In this document: positions 16,394 through 24,644 of the stretch, piece after piece
How the letters are laid out: each line of letters begins with the position of its first letter
Numbering within the stretch: position 1 is the first letter of the stretch
Assembly (NCBI GenBank): GCA_039809495.1
Contig: JBDHVC010000023.1
Span: forward strand, 1-64,000
DNA: 64,000 bases
DNA from: JAFLCL01 sp039809495
Lineage (GTDB): Bacteria; Myxococcota_A; Polyangia; Polyangiales; Sandaracinaceae
Direction of reading: 5' to 3'
The notes under the pieces: model-generated
The model's database searches: none
Seen by the model: only the letters and a program-made list of their open reading frames with translations
Told to the model about the DNA's origin: nothing
Made by a program: the position numbers and the translations under genes

Positions 16394-16996
16394 TCAGCGC
16401 TCGCGCAGGAGCCGCCGGAGCACGCGGAAGACCTCGCTCTCGTCGCTCGCCGTGAGCGTCCCCGAGGCGCGGTGGCGCAGGCGCCCCTCACGATCGAAGA
16501 GCGCGACGGTGGGCGCCTCGCCCGCGAAGTCGAAGGGCGCGCGCTGCATCGCGCCCTCCCAGTCGAGCAGGAGCTGGAGCCCGTGGTGCGAGGCGATCGC
16601 GCGGATCGCGACGCGGGCGAGGTCACGCGAGATCCCATCGACGCCCGCGACGTTCGCGATCGCGTAGGTGCGCGTCTCGTCCGAGAGCGCGTTGTCGATC
16701 ACGAAGCGCTGCAGGCGCAGCTTGAGGTTCATGTTGTCGCGCGCGTGCTCGCGGTCCTCGTAGAAGACGAGCACCACGCGCCCACGCACCTCGCGCATCG
16801 TCCGCGTCACGCCCGAGGTCTCCTCGAGCGCGAAGTCGGTGGGCTCGCTCAGGACGGGGACGGCGGCCGACGCGGGAGGATCGGCGCTCGCGATCGAGCC
16901 AGGCCTCCCGACGAGCGCGAGCGCGAGGACGATCCCCGCGGAGAGGATCGCCGCGAGCCGCGGCGGAGCGGCTGGACCTCGAGCGCGCGCGAGCAC
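16394..16996 (-). CDS. YtfJ-like thioredoxin-fold periplasmic protein
   Basis: About 200 residues with an N-terminal signal peptide (LAAILSAGIVLALALVG...SASA type). The mature part resembles the YtfJ family of thioredoxin-fold proteins (RGRVVLVFYEDREHARDN, LRLQRFVIDNALSD, FAGEAPTVALFDREGRLRHR). The CxxC pair of true thioredoxins is absent, so redox activity is unlikely through that site. GTG 16996 is favoured as start because GAGG lies 5-8 bases upstream; a TTG at 17035 is also in frame. The next gene on the right is divergent. Confidence 0.6.
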   Translation of the reverse strand: MLARARGPAAPPRLAAILSAGIVLALALVGRPGSIASADPPASAAVPVLSEPTDFALEETSGVTRTMREVRGRVVLVFYEDREHARDNMNLKLRLQRFVIDNALSDETRTYAIANVAGVDGISRDLARVAIRAIASHHGLQLLLDWEGAMQRAPFDFAGEAPTVALFDREGRLRHRASGTLTASDESEVFRVLRRLLRER

Positions 16997-17226
16997 GGCA
17001 CCTCGACGATGCGACGAGCCGCCACCTTCACGCAAGCCACGGTCGTGGGTGCACGCACGGGCGAGCCCGAAGACACGCCGAGCGCGCGAGCCGCGCGAGG
17101 TGCGCGCGCCCCGCCCCGTACGCGTGCGGGAGGATCACGACGCGCGGGGACGTCGGCAGCGGCTCGACACACCCGCGCTCGTGCAGCGCCTTGATGGGCC
17201 CCACGATCGTCGGTAGCGTCGGGGCG

Positions 17227-18859
17227 ATGCTGACCGCCAAGAGCTACTCGGTGCCTGCGACGCGCGCGCTTCAGGCGCTCGACGCGAGGCGGATCGTCTT
17301 GCTGCTCGACGATGGGCTCGCGATCTTCGACGCGTCGAGCGGCGCGATCTCGGCTCGCCGGGCGATCTTGGGGATCCGGTCCTTCCGCGTCATCCCCGGG
17401 GTCGACGCGTGGATCGCGCTCGAGCGAGACGCGGGCCCCGCGCTGATCGCCGCCGACCTCTCGGGGGATCTCGTCACGTGGCCCGACGCCGATCGGCTCG
17501 CGTGCGTCGGGGTCGTCGGCGAGGTCGCCATCCTCTCCGATCGGCGCGAGCTCGTGTGCTTCGATCTCCAGGCGCGCGCCGTGATCGCGCGCCAGCGGAG
17601 CGACGTCGAGTGGGACGGCGTCCACGCGGAGGCGCGGGTCGTGTTCGGCCGCCGCGCGCGGACCCGCGAGGCTCGTCGCGCTCGAGCCTCGCGATGGATC
17701 CATCCGCTGGCGCGTCGCGCCGTTCACGCCGAAGCCCGACGACCTCGCGATCCCGCTCCCCTTCCACGACGAGATCCACGTCCGAGCGACGGATCCAACG
17801 GGCGCCCGCGCCGCCCGCCTCGACGCGCGTGACGGCAGCGTGCGCGGCGTGCGCGTGGCGTCGGCCGACGTCGAGCCGTGGCTCCCCGATCTCGGCCTCG
17901 GCGTCGACCTCGCGGCCGAGCCCTTCGCGCGCTCCCGCGCGCTCGGCGCCGACGACGGCTTCGTCCTCCTCCAAGAGGGGCAGCTGGTCGTCGTGCGCGA
18001 TCACGGGATCACCCGCGTGGCGCGCCCGAGCGGCCTCGAGGCGGTGATCGTCGGCGCGAGCGTCGCCCTCCTCGGCTCCGAGAGCGCGGGCGCGGAGCTC
18101 GTCGTCCTCCCGCTCCCTCCGAGCGGCGAGCACGACCTCACGCTCCAGCCCGTCGGCGAGGCCGTCGAGGCCTCCGAGCCCGAGCCCGCCGTCGTGGCGT
18201 TCGCGGGCACGGCGACCCCGACGCTCATCGTCCAGCACCCGAAGTACGGCCGCCTCACGTTCATGCGCGAGGCGGGGAGCGCGCCGCCGCCCGTCGGCGC
18301 TCGGATCCTCCTCGACGGCGTCGAGGTCGACCCGGACCGCGCCACGGTCCGCGTCTCGCGGTGGTGGCTCGAGGGCGCGCGGAGCGCGCGACGCGAGCGC
18401 GTCCTCTCGCTCGGACCCGCCCAGCGCAGCGCCTTCCCCCCGAAGCTCGGCTCGCCCCCGATCCTCGCGTCGCTCACCGCCCGCGCGCACGACGCCCAGC
18501 TCCCCGTACCCGAGGAGCTCCGACCCCTCCTCGAGCGCGTCGAGCGCGACGCTCACCTCCGCGCCTGCTTCGCGAACGTAGGCTTCGTCTTCGACGAGCG
18601 CGAGCTCGGGCTCGACGTCCTCCGCGCCCACGGCGTCGACGGGTTCGTCCCCGTCTGGGGGAACGGCTACGACGACGGCTTCGGTGGGATCACCCGCGCG
18701 GGCCTCGCGATCGTGCGGCCCATGGACGATCCAGCGCCGAGCCCGATCGCGTCGCTCGAGGCGCACATCCGAGCCACGATCGACGATCTCCGCGACGACG
18801 ACGGCCCGGACGCGAGCGTCGACGCGATCGCGAAATTCCTCGACGAGGGAGGCCTCTGA
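17227..18859 (+). pseudogene. Beta-propeller-like protein gene with an apparent one-base frameshift
   Basis: Two frames together encode about 544 residues of continuous protein-like sequence. The first frame (ATG 17227 to about 17650) reads LDARRIVLLLDDGLAIFDA, RAILGIRSFRVIPGVDAWI, VVGEVAILSDRRELVCFDL. The second (from about 17655 to the stop at 18859) reads LVALEPRDGSIRWRVAPF, LDARDGSVRGVRVASADVE, GFVPVWGNGYDDGFGGITRA. The repeated DGS(I/V)RW-type blades suggest a PQQ-like propeller. Removing one C in ggccgccgcgcgcgg (about 17646-17660) restores one frame, giving RVVFGAARGPARLVALEP at the join. It is either a recent pseudogene or a base-call error in GC-rich DNA. The function is unknown. Confidence 0.7.
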
Positions 18860-18876
18860 GCCCTCGAGGTCCGCGC

Positions 18877-20727
18877 TCAGCCCGCGCGGGGCGCCCGCTC
18901 GCCGATCGCCACCCGGACGAGCGCGAGCGGCACATCGACGCCCTTCACGCGGGCCTCGAAGGTCTCGCTCACGGAGAAGCCCTCGAGCTGCGCCTCCGTG
19001 AGCGCCTCGAAGATCTCTCGTGAGACGACGACCTCGCCGCTCTCGGCGAGGTGCTGGACGCGGGCGGCGCAGTTCACGGTCTGGCCGAAGTAGTCGATCG
19101 CGGCGTTCGCCGTCACGAGGTAGCAGGGGCCGGCGAACACGCCGAGCTTGAGGCCCGTGTCCGCGCCGTGCTCGTGCGTCGCGCGAAACGTCTCGAACGC
19201 GCGCAGGCTCCCGAGCGCGGCGAGGGCGGCGCTCTTCGGCGTGAGGAACGCGGCCATCACGGCGTCGCCCATCGTCTTCACGATCGTGCCGCCCGCCCTC
19301 GCGATCTCTTGGCGCAGGACGTCGAAGTGGTCGTCGACGAGCCGAAAGGCGGCGGCGTCACCCGCGCTCGAGTAGAGCGCCGTCGAGCCCGTGAGGTCGC
19401 TGAAGAGGATCGCGGCCGACGCGACGCGGAGCGGCGTCGAGGGCTTGAGCAGATCCTTCGAGAACATGCGGCGAAAATCGGGGAGCGTCGTGACCTCGTG
19501 CGCCGTCGCCGCGAGCGAGGCCCACTCGAGGCGCTCGAGCTTGACGTGGAGCGGCGCGCCGCTCTCGTTGCGGAGGAGGAGGCTCGCGCCCGGTGAGAGC
19601 GTCCACGCGGCGGACGAGAGCCCCTCGGCGCCGACGACGACGTCCGCGTCGGAGGGCGCGCCCTCGACGAGCTCGAGCGAGGCGACGCGGCCGCCCCGCG
19701 CGAAGAGGCGATAGCGGCCGGGCATCCTGGGCGCGACGAGACGCTGCTCCGCGCCGTCCTCGAGGTTCACCTGCGCGAAGACGTGCGGCGTGCGCCAGGG
19801 CCCGCCGATGCAGAACGTCGCGTCCGAGACGACGCGCACGCTCGGGTGCGGGCGGAACGTCGCCTCGACGAGGCGATCGAGCTCGATCCCGTACGCGAGA
19901 TCGCAGTGCTGGCAGTGCCCCTCGGGCGGCAGCTCCCCGAGCGTGCGCACCTCCTCCGAGGCCGTGCGACAGCTCGGGCAGACGACGCCCCAGCGCAGCT
20001 CGAGCGCGCCCGCGAGCGCGGCGTGCAGACACACGCGGAGGGTCTCGCGGCGATCGAGGCCGTGGCGGTCGGCGAGCTCGAAGGGGCGCAGGCGGATGAG
20101 CGCCTCGTCGGGCGCGGCGCGGAGGTGCTCGCCGAGGCAGAGGACGATCGCTCGATCCAGCTCGCTCGCGCGGAGCGCTCCGAGCGCGCGCGCGAGCTGC
20201 GCGTGATCGACCCGCGCGGGCGCTCGATCGAAGGGGCTCGGCCCACGCGCGGCGAGGTGCGCGTCGATCCGCTCGGCGAGCGCGACGAACGAGCGCACGA
20301 CCTTTCGCCCCTGGAGCACGAGGAGCGGCGCGAGGAGCCGGTAGCGCGGCGTGAGCTCGAGCCGGAACGTCGCCTCCGTCCCGCCGCCCGCGCGCGGCTC
20401 GAGCGTCGCCTGGAAGCGGTACGCGACGAGCGGCCCGCCCCGCATCCGGCGCGTGACCGCGAAGGAGCGGCCCTCGATCCACTCGAACGGCTCCTCGTCG
20501 TACTCGAGCGCGAAGCCGCCGACGCGCACGCGCCCCACGAAGCGCGCGAGCGAGCGTCGCCCCCCCTCGATCGGGCGCACCTCCACGGCCTCACCGACGA
20601 TCAGCCGGTTCGTCCGGTCCGTGTCCGAGACGAGCGGCCAGAGCTCCGCGGCCGAGGACGTGAGCGACGCGCGCTCCTCGACCACCACGCTCGACCCGCT
20701 CGAGGCGGGATCCGGCCGACGCGACAT
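18877..20727 (-). CDS. Adenylate/guanylate cyclase with SRPBCC and DUF5939 domains
   Basis: A 616-residue soluble signalling enzyme. Residues about 14-165 form an SRPBCC/START-like domain (LWPLVSDTDRTNRLI, WIEGRSFAVTRRMRGG). Residues about 175-430 match the DUF5939 region found in myxobacterial cyclases and include a Cys4 zinc-ribbon-like pair (CPSC and CQHC). The C-terminal class III cyclase domain (about 440-610) has both metal aspartates (FSDLTGST and TMGDAVMA), the preceding Lys (IVKTMGD) and the Asn/Arg pair (FGQTVNCAARV), so it should be active and make cAMP or cGMP. It is single-gene on the minus strand and converges with the propeller gene 17 bases away. Confidence 0.9.
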   Translation of the reverse strand: MSRRPDPASSGSSVVVEERASLTSSAAELWPLVSDTDRTNRLIVGEAVEVRPIEGGRRSLARFVGRVRVGGFALEYDEEPFEWIEGRSFAVTRRMRGGPLVAYRFQATLEPRAGGGTEATFRLELTPRYRLLAPLLVLQGRKVVRSFVALAERIDAHLAARGPSPFDRAPARVDHAQLARALGALRASELDRAIVLCLGEHLRAAPDEALIRLRPFELADRHGLDRRETLRVCLHAALAGALELRWGVVCPSCRTASEEVRTLGELPPEGHCQHCDLAYGIELDRLVEATFRPHPSVRVVSDATFCIGGPWRTPHVFAQVNLEDGAEQRLVAPRMPGRYRLFARGGRVASLELVEGAPSDADVVVGAEGLSSAAWTLSPGASLLLRNESGAPLHVKLERLEWASLAATAHEVTTLPDFRRMFSKDLLKPSTPLRVASAAILFSDLTGSTALYSSAGDAAAFRLVDDHFDVLRQEIARAGGTIVKTMGDAVMAAFLTPKSAALAALGSLRAFETFRATHEHGADTGLKLGVFAGPCYLVTANAAIDYFGQTVNCAARVQHLAESGEVVVSREIFEALTEAQLEGFSVSETFEARVKGVDVPLALVRVAIGERAPRAG

Positions 20728-20908
20728 GAGGCGCGAACGCTACCACGCGTCGAGGTCGGCTCGACGCGGATCGCCGTCGGCCCGCGGCGCCCGAGGCGAC
20801 CGAGGTGCGCGTCCTAGAGCGCACCTCGCCTGGGCCGTCGATCGGCTCGGCGCTCACCGTGAGCACTCCTGCGCGAGTCGTCAGGAGAGTCGCCCGATGG
20901 CCGCCCCT

Positions 20909-23128
20909 TCAGCGCTTCTTCCGCGGGAAGAGCCCCGGCGCGATCGGATCCTCGCCGTGGAAGCTCTTGCCCTCCTTCGCCATCGCCGCGAGCACGGGCG
21001 CCGGGCTGAAGCGCACGCCGTGGCGGTCGCGCAGGCGCTCGAGCCTTCGCACGATCTCCTTCGCGCCGATCGCGTCCACGTAGCGGAAGGGGCCGCCGCG
21101 GAAGGGCGGGAAGCCGAGGCCGAAGATGGCGCCGATGTCGCCGTCGCGCGCGCTCCTGAGGATCCCCTCGCCGAAGCAGTGCGCCGCCTCGTTCACCATG
21201 AGGAGCGCGCAGCGCTGGGCGATCTCGTCCGGGGGGAGCGTCTTCTTCGGGTCGATGCCGAGGAGCGCGTAGACGCTCGCGTCGACCTGCTTCTTGCCCT
21301 TCTTCTTCTTCTCCCCGTAGAGGTAGAAGCCGCGCCCGTTCTTGCGGCCGTAGCGCTTGTCGTCGAGGAGCTTCTCGAAGCCCGCCGGCGCCGTCATGCG
21401 GTCGCCGAACTCCTCGAGCATGATGGGACCGACCTTCGCGGCCACGTCGATGCCGACCTCGTCGAGCAGCGTGATGGGCCCGACGGGGAAGCCCCAGTCG
21501 ACGAGCGCCTGATCGATGTCCTCGATCTTCACGCCCTCGCCGAGGATGAAGGCCGCCTCGTTCATCAGCGGGCCGAGGATGCGGCTCGTGTAGAAGCCGG
21601 TGCCGTCGTTCACGACGATGACCGTCTTGCCCTGCTTCTTGCCGAGCTCGACGCACGTCGCCGTGACCTCCGGCGCCGTCCCCGCGTGCACGATGATCTC
21701 GAGGAGCGGCATCTTCTCGACGGGCGAGAAGTAGTGCATGCCGATCACGTTCTCCGGGCGCTTGGCGCCCTCGGCGATCTTCGTGATCGGGATCGAGCTC
21801 GTGTTGGTCGCGAAGATCGTGCTCGGGCCGCAGCTCGCCTCGATCTCGTCGCGCACGCGGTGCTTGAGCGCGAGGTCCTCGAAGACGGCCTCGATCACGA
21901 CGTCGACGCCCGCGAGCGTCCTCGTGTCGGTCGTGCCGGTGACGCGCGCGAGCTCCTCGTTCGCCTGCTGGCGCGTGAGGCGCTTCTTCGCGACCCGCCC
22001 CTCGACGATCGAGCGGACGTGCGCGAGGCCGCGCGCGACGCCCGCCGCGTCCTTGTCCTTGAGGCGCACGGGCAGCTTCGCCGTCGCGGCGGTGACGTAG
22101 GCGATGCCGCCTCCCATGAGGCCCGCGCCCAGCATGCCGACGTGGCTCACCGCCCGCGCCGTGACGCTCGCGTCGCTCACGCCGTTGTCCTTCTTGAGCG
22201 CGTTCTGCGCGAAGAAGATCGACATGAGCTGCGCGGCCTGCGGCGAGACGACGAGCTCGCCGAAGGCGCGCGCCTCGGCCTCGAGGCCCGCCGCGAAGCC
22301 CTCCTCGAGCCCCGCCTCGACGACCTCGAGGATGCGCTCGAGCGCTGGGTAGTTGCCGCGCGTCTTGTCGAGGACGGTCTTCCGCGCCTTGTCGAAGAGG
22401 ATCTTGCGGCCGAGCGAGGTCTTCGTGAGCGCCGACTCCTGCACCTGCGCGAAGCCTTCGAGCTTCTTGTGCGCGGGCTCGCGGCGCTTCTCGGCGAGCT
22501 CCTTCGCGACCTTCACGGCCACGTCGAGGAGGATCGCCTGCGGGACCACCTCGTCGACGAGGCCGATCTTCTTCGCGCGCTTACCGTCGAGCTGCTTGCC
22601 CATGAGGAGCATGTCGAGCGCGCTCTGGATCGGGACGAGGCGCGGCAGGCGCTGCGTGCCGCCGGCGCCCGGGAGCAGGCCCAGCATCACCTCGGGCACG
22701 CCGAGCTTCGTCTTCGGGTCGTCGGAGGCGACGCGCGCGTGGCAGGCGAGCGCGACCTCGAGGCCGCCGCCGAGCGCCGCGCCGTGGATCGCGGCGACGA
22801 CGGGCACGCGGAAGCCCTCGATGCGGTTCATCGCCTCCTGGCCCTTGCGCGAGAGCTCCGTCGCCTCGCGCTCGCTCCTCACCGCCTCGAGCATCGTGAT
22901 GTCGGCGCCCGCGATGAAGCCGTCCTTCTTGCCGGACGTGAAGACGATGGCCTTGCACGCCTGGTCCTTCTCGAGGCTCTCGAAGAGCTCGCGGAAGTCG
23001 TCGGCGAAGCTCGCGCGGAGCGTGTTCACCGCCTCGCCGGGGACGTCCATCCGGATGATGAAGACGCCGTCGTCGCGCCGCTCGACGCTGAGGGCGTCTC
23101 TCTCGTTCGATGCGTTCTTCGTCGTCAT
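20909..23128 (-). CDS. fadJ: Fatty-acid oxidation complex alpha subunit (enoyl-CoA hydratase / 3-hydroxyacyl-CoA dehydrogenase), FadJ-like
   Basis: A 739-residue bifunctional enzyme of beta-oxidation, of the usual length for FadJ. The crotonase half carries both catalytic glutamates (GGGLEVALACHAR and GVPEVMLGLLPGAGGTQ). The dehydrogenase half has the NAD site (VGMLGAGLMGGGIAYVTA) and the catalytic His (GMHYFSPVEKMPLLE). Two C-terminal HAD domains follow (GFYTSRILGPLMNEAAF and FGLGFPPFRGGPFRYVD). Its start lies 4 bases after the fadI stop, and its ribosome-binding site GGGAG overlaps the last codons of fadI, so the pair is translationally coupled. It would act with the FadI-like thiolase as a cytosolic complex. 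Confidence 0.92.
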   Translation of the reverse strand: MTTKNASNERDALSVERRDDGVFIIRMDVPGEAVNTLRASFADDFRELFESLEKDQACKAIVFTSGKKDGFIAGADITMLEAVRSEREATELSRKGQEAMNRIEGFRVPVVAAIHGAALGGGLEVALACHARVASDDPKTKLGVPEVMLGLLPGAGGTQRLPRLVPIQSALDMLLMGKQLDGKRAKKIGLVDEVVPQAILLDVAVKVAKELAEKRREPAHKKLEGFAQVQESALTKTSLGRKILFDKARKTVLDKTRGNYPALERILEVVEAGLEEGFAAGLEAEARAFGELVVSPQAAQLMSIFFAQNALKKDNGVSDASVTARAVSHVGMLGAGLMGGGIAYVTAATAKLPVRLKDKDAAGVARGLAHVRSIVEGRVAKKRLTRQQANEELARVTGTTDTRTLAGVDVVIEAVFEDLALKHRVRDEIEASCGPSTIFATNTSSIPITKIAEGAKRPENVIGMHYFSPVEKMPLLEIIVHAGTAPEVTATCVELGKKQGKTVIVVNDGTGFYTSRILGPLMNEAAFILGEGVKIEDIDQALVDWGFPVGPITLLDEVGIDVAAKVGPIMLEEFGDRMTAPAGFEKLLDDKRYGRKNGRGFYLYGEKKKKGKKQVDASVYALLGIDPKKTLPPDEIAQRCALLMVNEAAHCFGEGILRSARDGDIGAIFGLGFPPFRGGPFRYVDAIGAKEIVRRLERLRDRHGVRFSPAPVLAAMAKEGKSFHGEDPIAPGLFPRKKR

Positions 23129-23132
23129 CGCT

Positions 23133-24449
23133 TCACTCCCTCTCCAGCACCATCGCCGCGCCGAGGCCGCCCGCGGCGCACGCCGTCACGAGGCCGAGCT
23201 GCCCGCCGCGACGCTCGAGCTCGCGCAGCGTCTGCGTGATCTGCCGCGCGCCCGTCGCGCCGAAGGGGTGGCCGATCGCGATCGAGCCGCCGTTCGGGTT
23301 GAACTTGGCCGGATCGATCTCGCCGATCGCCTCCTTCCGCCCGAGCTTCTCCTCCGCGAAGCGCTGGCTCGCGAACGCCTGCGTGTTCGAGAGGATCTGC
23401 GCCGCGAAGGCCTCGTGCATGTCGATGACGTCGAGGTCATGGAGCGTGATCCCCGCGCGATCGAGCGCCTTCGGCGTCGCGTAGCTCGGTCCCATGAGGA
23501 GCTGCCCGCGCGGATCGAGCGCCGCGAAGGCGTAGCTGCGGAGGTAGCCGAGCGGCGTGAGGCCGAGCGCCTTCGCCTTGTCCTCGCGCATGAGGAGGAG
23601 CGCGCTCGCGCCGTCGGTGAGCGGCGAGCTGTTGCCCGCGGTGACCGTGCCGTACTTCTTGTCGAAGGCGGGCTTGAGCTTCGCGTAGCTCGAGAGGTCC
23701 GAATTCTTGCGGACGAGGTTGTCCTCGGAGAAGGGCGTCACGCCGCCCTTCCCGTCGGGGACGTACATCGTCATCACCTCGTCGGCGAAGAAGCCGTCCG
23801 CCCACGCCTTCGCGGCCTTCGTGTGGCTCTCGTGCGCGATCCGATCCTGCTCGGCGCGCGCGATGCCGTTCTCCTTCGCCATCTTCTCCGCGCTCTCGCC
23901 CATCGAGAGGCCCGTCGAGAACTCGACGATGGCGGGCGGCACGGGGACGAGATCCTTCGGCGAGAGGCGCGCGAAGATCTTGAGGCGCTCCATCGGCGTC
24001 TTCGCCTTGCTCGCGTCGAGCAGCGCCATCGAGAGCTTCTTCGAGACGGTGATCGGCACGTCGCTCGAGCTGTCGGCGCCGCCCGCGAGGCCGCAGTCGA
24101 TGGTGCCGACGGCGATCGCCTCGGCGACGGAGACCGCGGACTGGTAGCTCGTCGCGCAGGCGCGGCTCACGCTGAACGCCTCGATGCTGCGCGGCATCCC
24201 CGTGGCGAGCACGATCTCGCGCGCGATGTTCGGCGCGGCGATCGAGGGCAGCACCTGGCCGTAGACGACCTGCTCGATCTCGCTCGCCGAGATCCCGCTC
24301 TGCGCGAGCAGCTCCGCGACGACCGCGATCCCCAGGTCGAGCGCCGAGAGCCGCTTGAACGCGGTCGACTGCTTCGCGAAGGGCGTGCGCAGCCCCTTCA
24401 CGATCGCGACGCGCTGATTTCCAGGTCCGAGGAGCCCCTTCTGAGCCAT
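23133..24449 (-). CDS. fadI: Acetyl-CoA C-acyltransferase (3-ketoacyl-CoA thiolase), FadI-like
   Basis: A 438-residue thiolase for the last step of beta-oxidation. The nucleophilic Cys sits in SRACATSYQSA (Cys 98); the acid/base residues are in GHPFGATGARQ (His about 393) and TACAAGGLGAAM (Cys about 423). The start ATG 24449 has a perfect GGAGG 8 bases upstream. A longer frame from 24491 would run through the leader and is not credible. It is the first gene of the fadI-fadJ operon. The leader contains two palindromes (24485-24497 and 24520-24538) placed where a repressor would bind. Parts of this start region recur at 26365-26453 and 27979-28077. Confidence 0.93.
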   Translation of the reverse strand: MAQKGLLGPGNQRVAIVKGLRTPFAKQSTAFKRLSALDLGIAVVAELLAQSGISASEIEQVVYGQVLPSIAAPNIAREIVLATGMPRSIEAFSVSRACATSYQSAVSVAEAIAVGTIDCGLAGGADSSSDVPITVSKKLSMALLDASKAKTPMERLKIFARLSPKDLVPVPPAIVEFSTGLSMGESAEKMAKENGIARAEQDRIAHESHTKAAKAWADGFFADEVMTMYVPDGKGGVTPFSEDNLVRKNSDLSSYAKLKPAFDKKYGTVTAGNSSPLTDGASALLLMREDKAKALGLTPLGYLRSYAFAALDPRGQLLMGPSYATPKALDRAGITLHDLDVIDMHEAFAAQILSNTQAFASQRFAEEKLGRKEAIGEIDPAKFNPNGGSIAIGHPFGATGARQITQTLRELERRGGQLGLVTACAAGGLGAAMVLERE

Positions 24450-24450
24450 G

Positions 24451-24540
24451 TACGCCTCCGCCACGAGAGCGCCGAGCGGCCTGTTGAACACCGTTCAGCG
24501 GGCCTCTTGGTGCCTCGCTTGACGCGACGTGTCAAGGGCG
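24451..24540 (-). repeat. fadI leader, copy A of a dispersed repeat
   Basis: This 90-bp stretch, from the ribosome-binding site of fadI through both palindromes, recurs at 26365-26453 in the same orientation with roughly 80 percent identity and one 1-bp gap. The best-conserved block is gcctcgcttgacgcg(a/g)cg plus tgtcaagggcg. Confidence 0.8.
24485..24540 (-). promoter_or_regulatory. fadI operator/promoter region with two palindromes
   Basis: TGAACACCGTTCA (24485-24497) has perfect 5-bp arms around a 3-base centre. CTTGACGCGACGTGTCAAG (about 24518-24536) has perfect 6-bp arms around 7 bases, and each arm is a -35-like TTGAC on one strand. Beta-oxidation operons are commonly controlled by TetR-type (PsrA, FadR-like) repressors binding such palindromes. 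Binding here is inferred, and no matching regulator is encoded in the window. Confidence 0.5.
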
Positions 24541-24644
24541 CGGGACCCCTCTTAGGCTTGGAACGGTCGAGCGTTCCCAGCTATCTTCCGCGCGCCACGC
24601 GAGGCTCCGAGCGTTACGCATCGGCGCGCTTGGCGGCGAGGTCG

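Noticed and set aside
18877..20727. Functional pairing of this cyclase with the CRP-like site at 32422
   Set aside because: The two are 12 kb apart with no shared operon; there is no sequence evidence beyond both relating to cyclic nucleotides.
22353..24644. Long open frame leading into the MYXO-CTERM protein
   Set aside because: It is antisense to fadJ/fadI. The real protein starts with a signal peptide at 24645.
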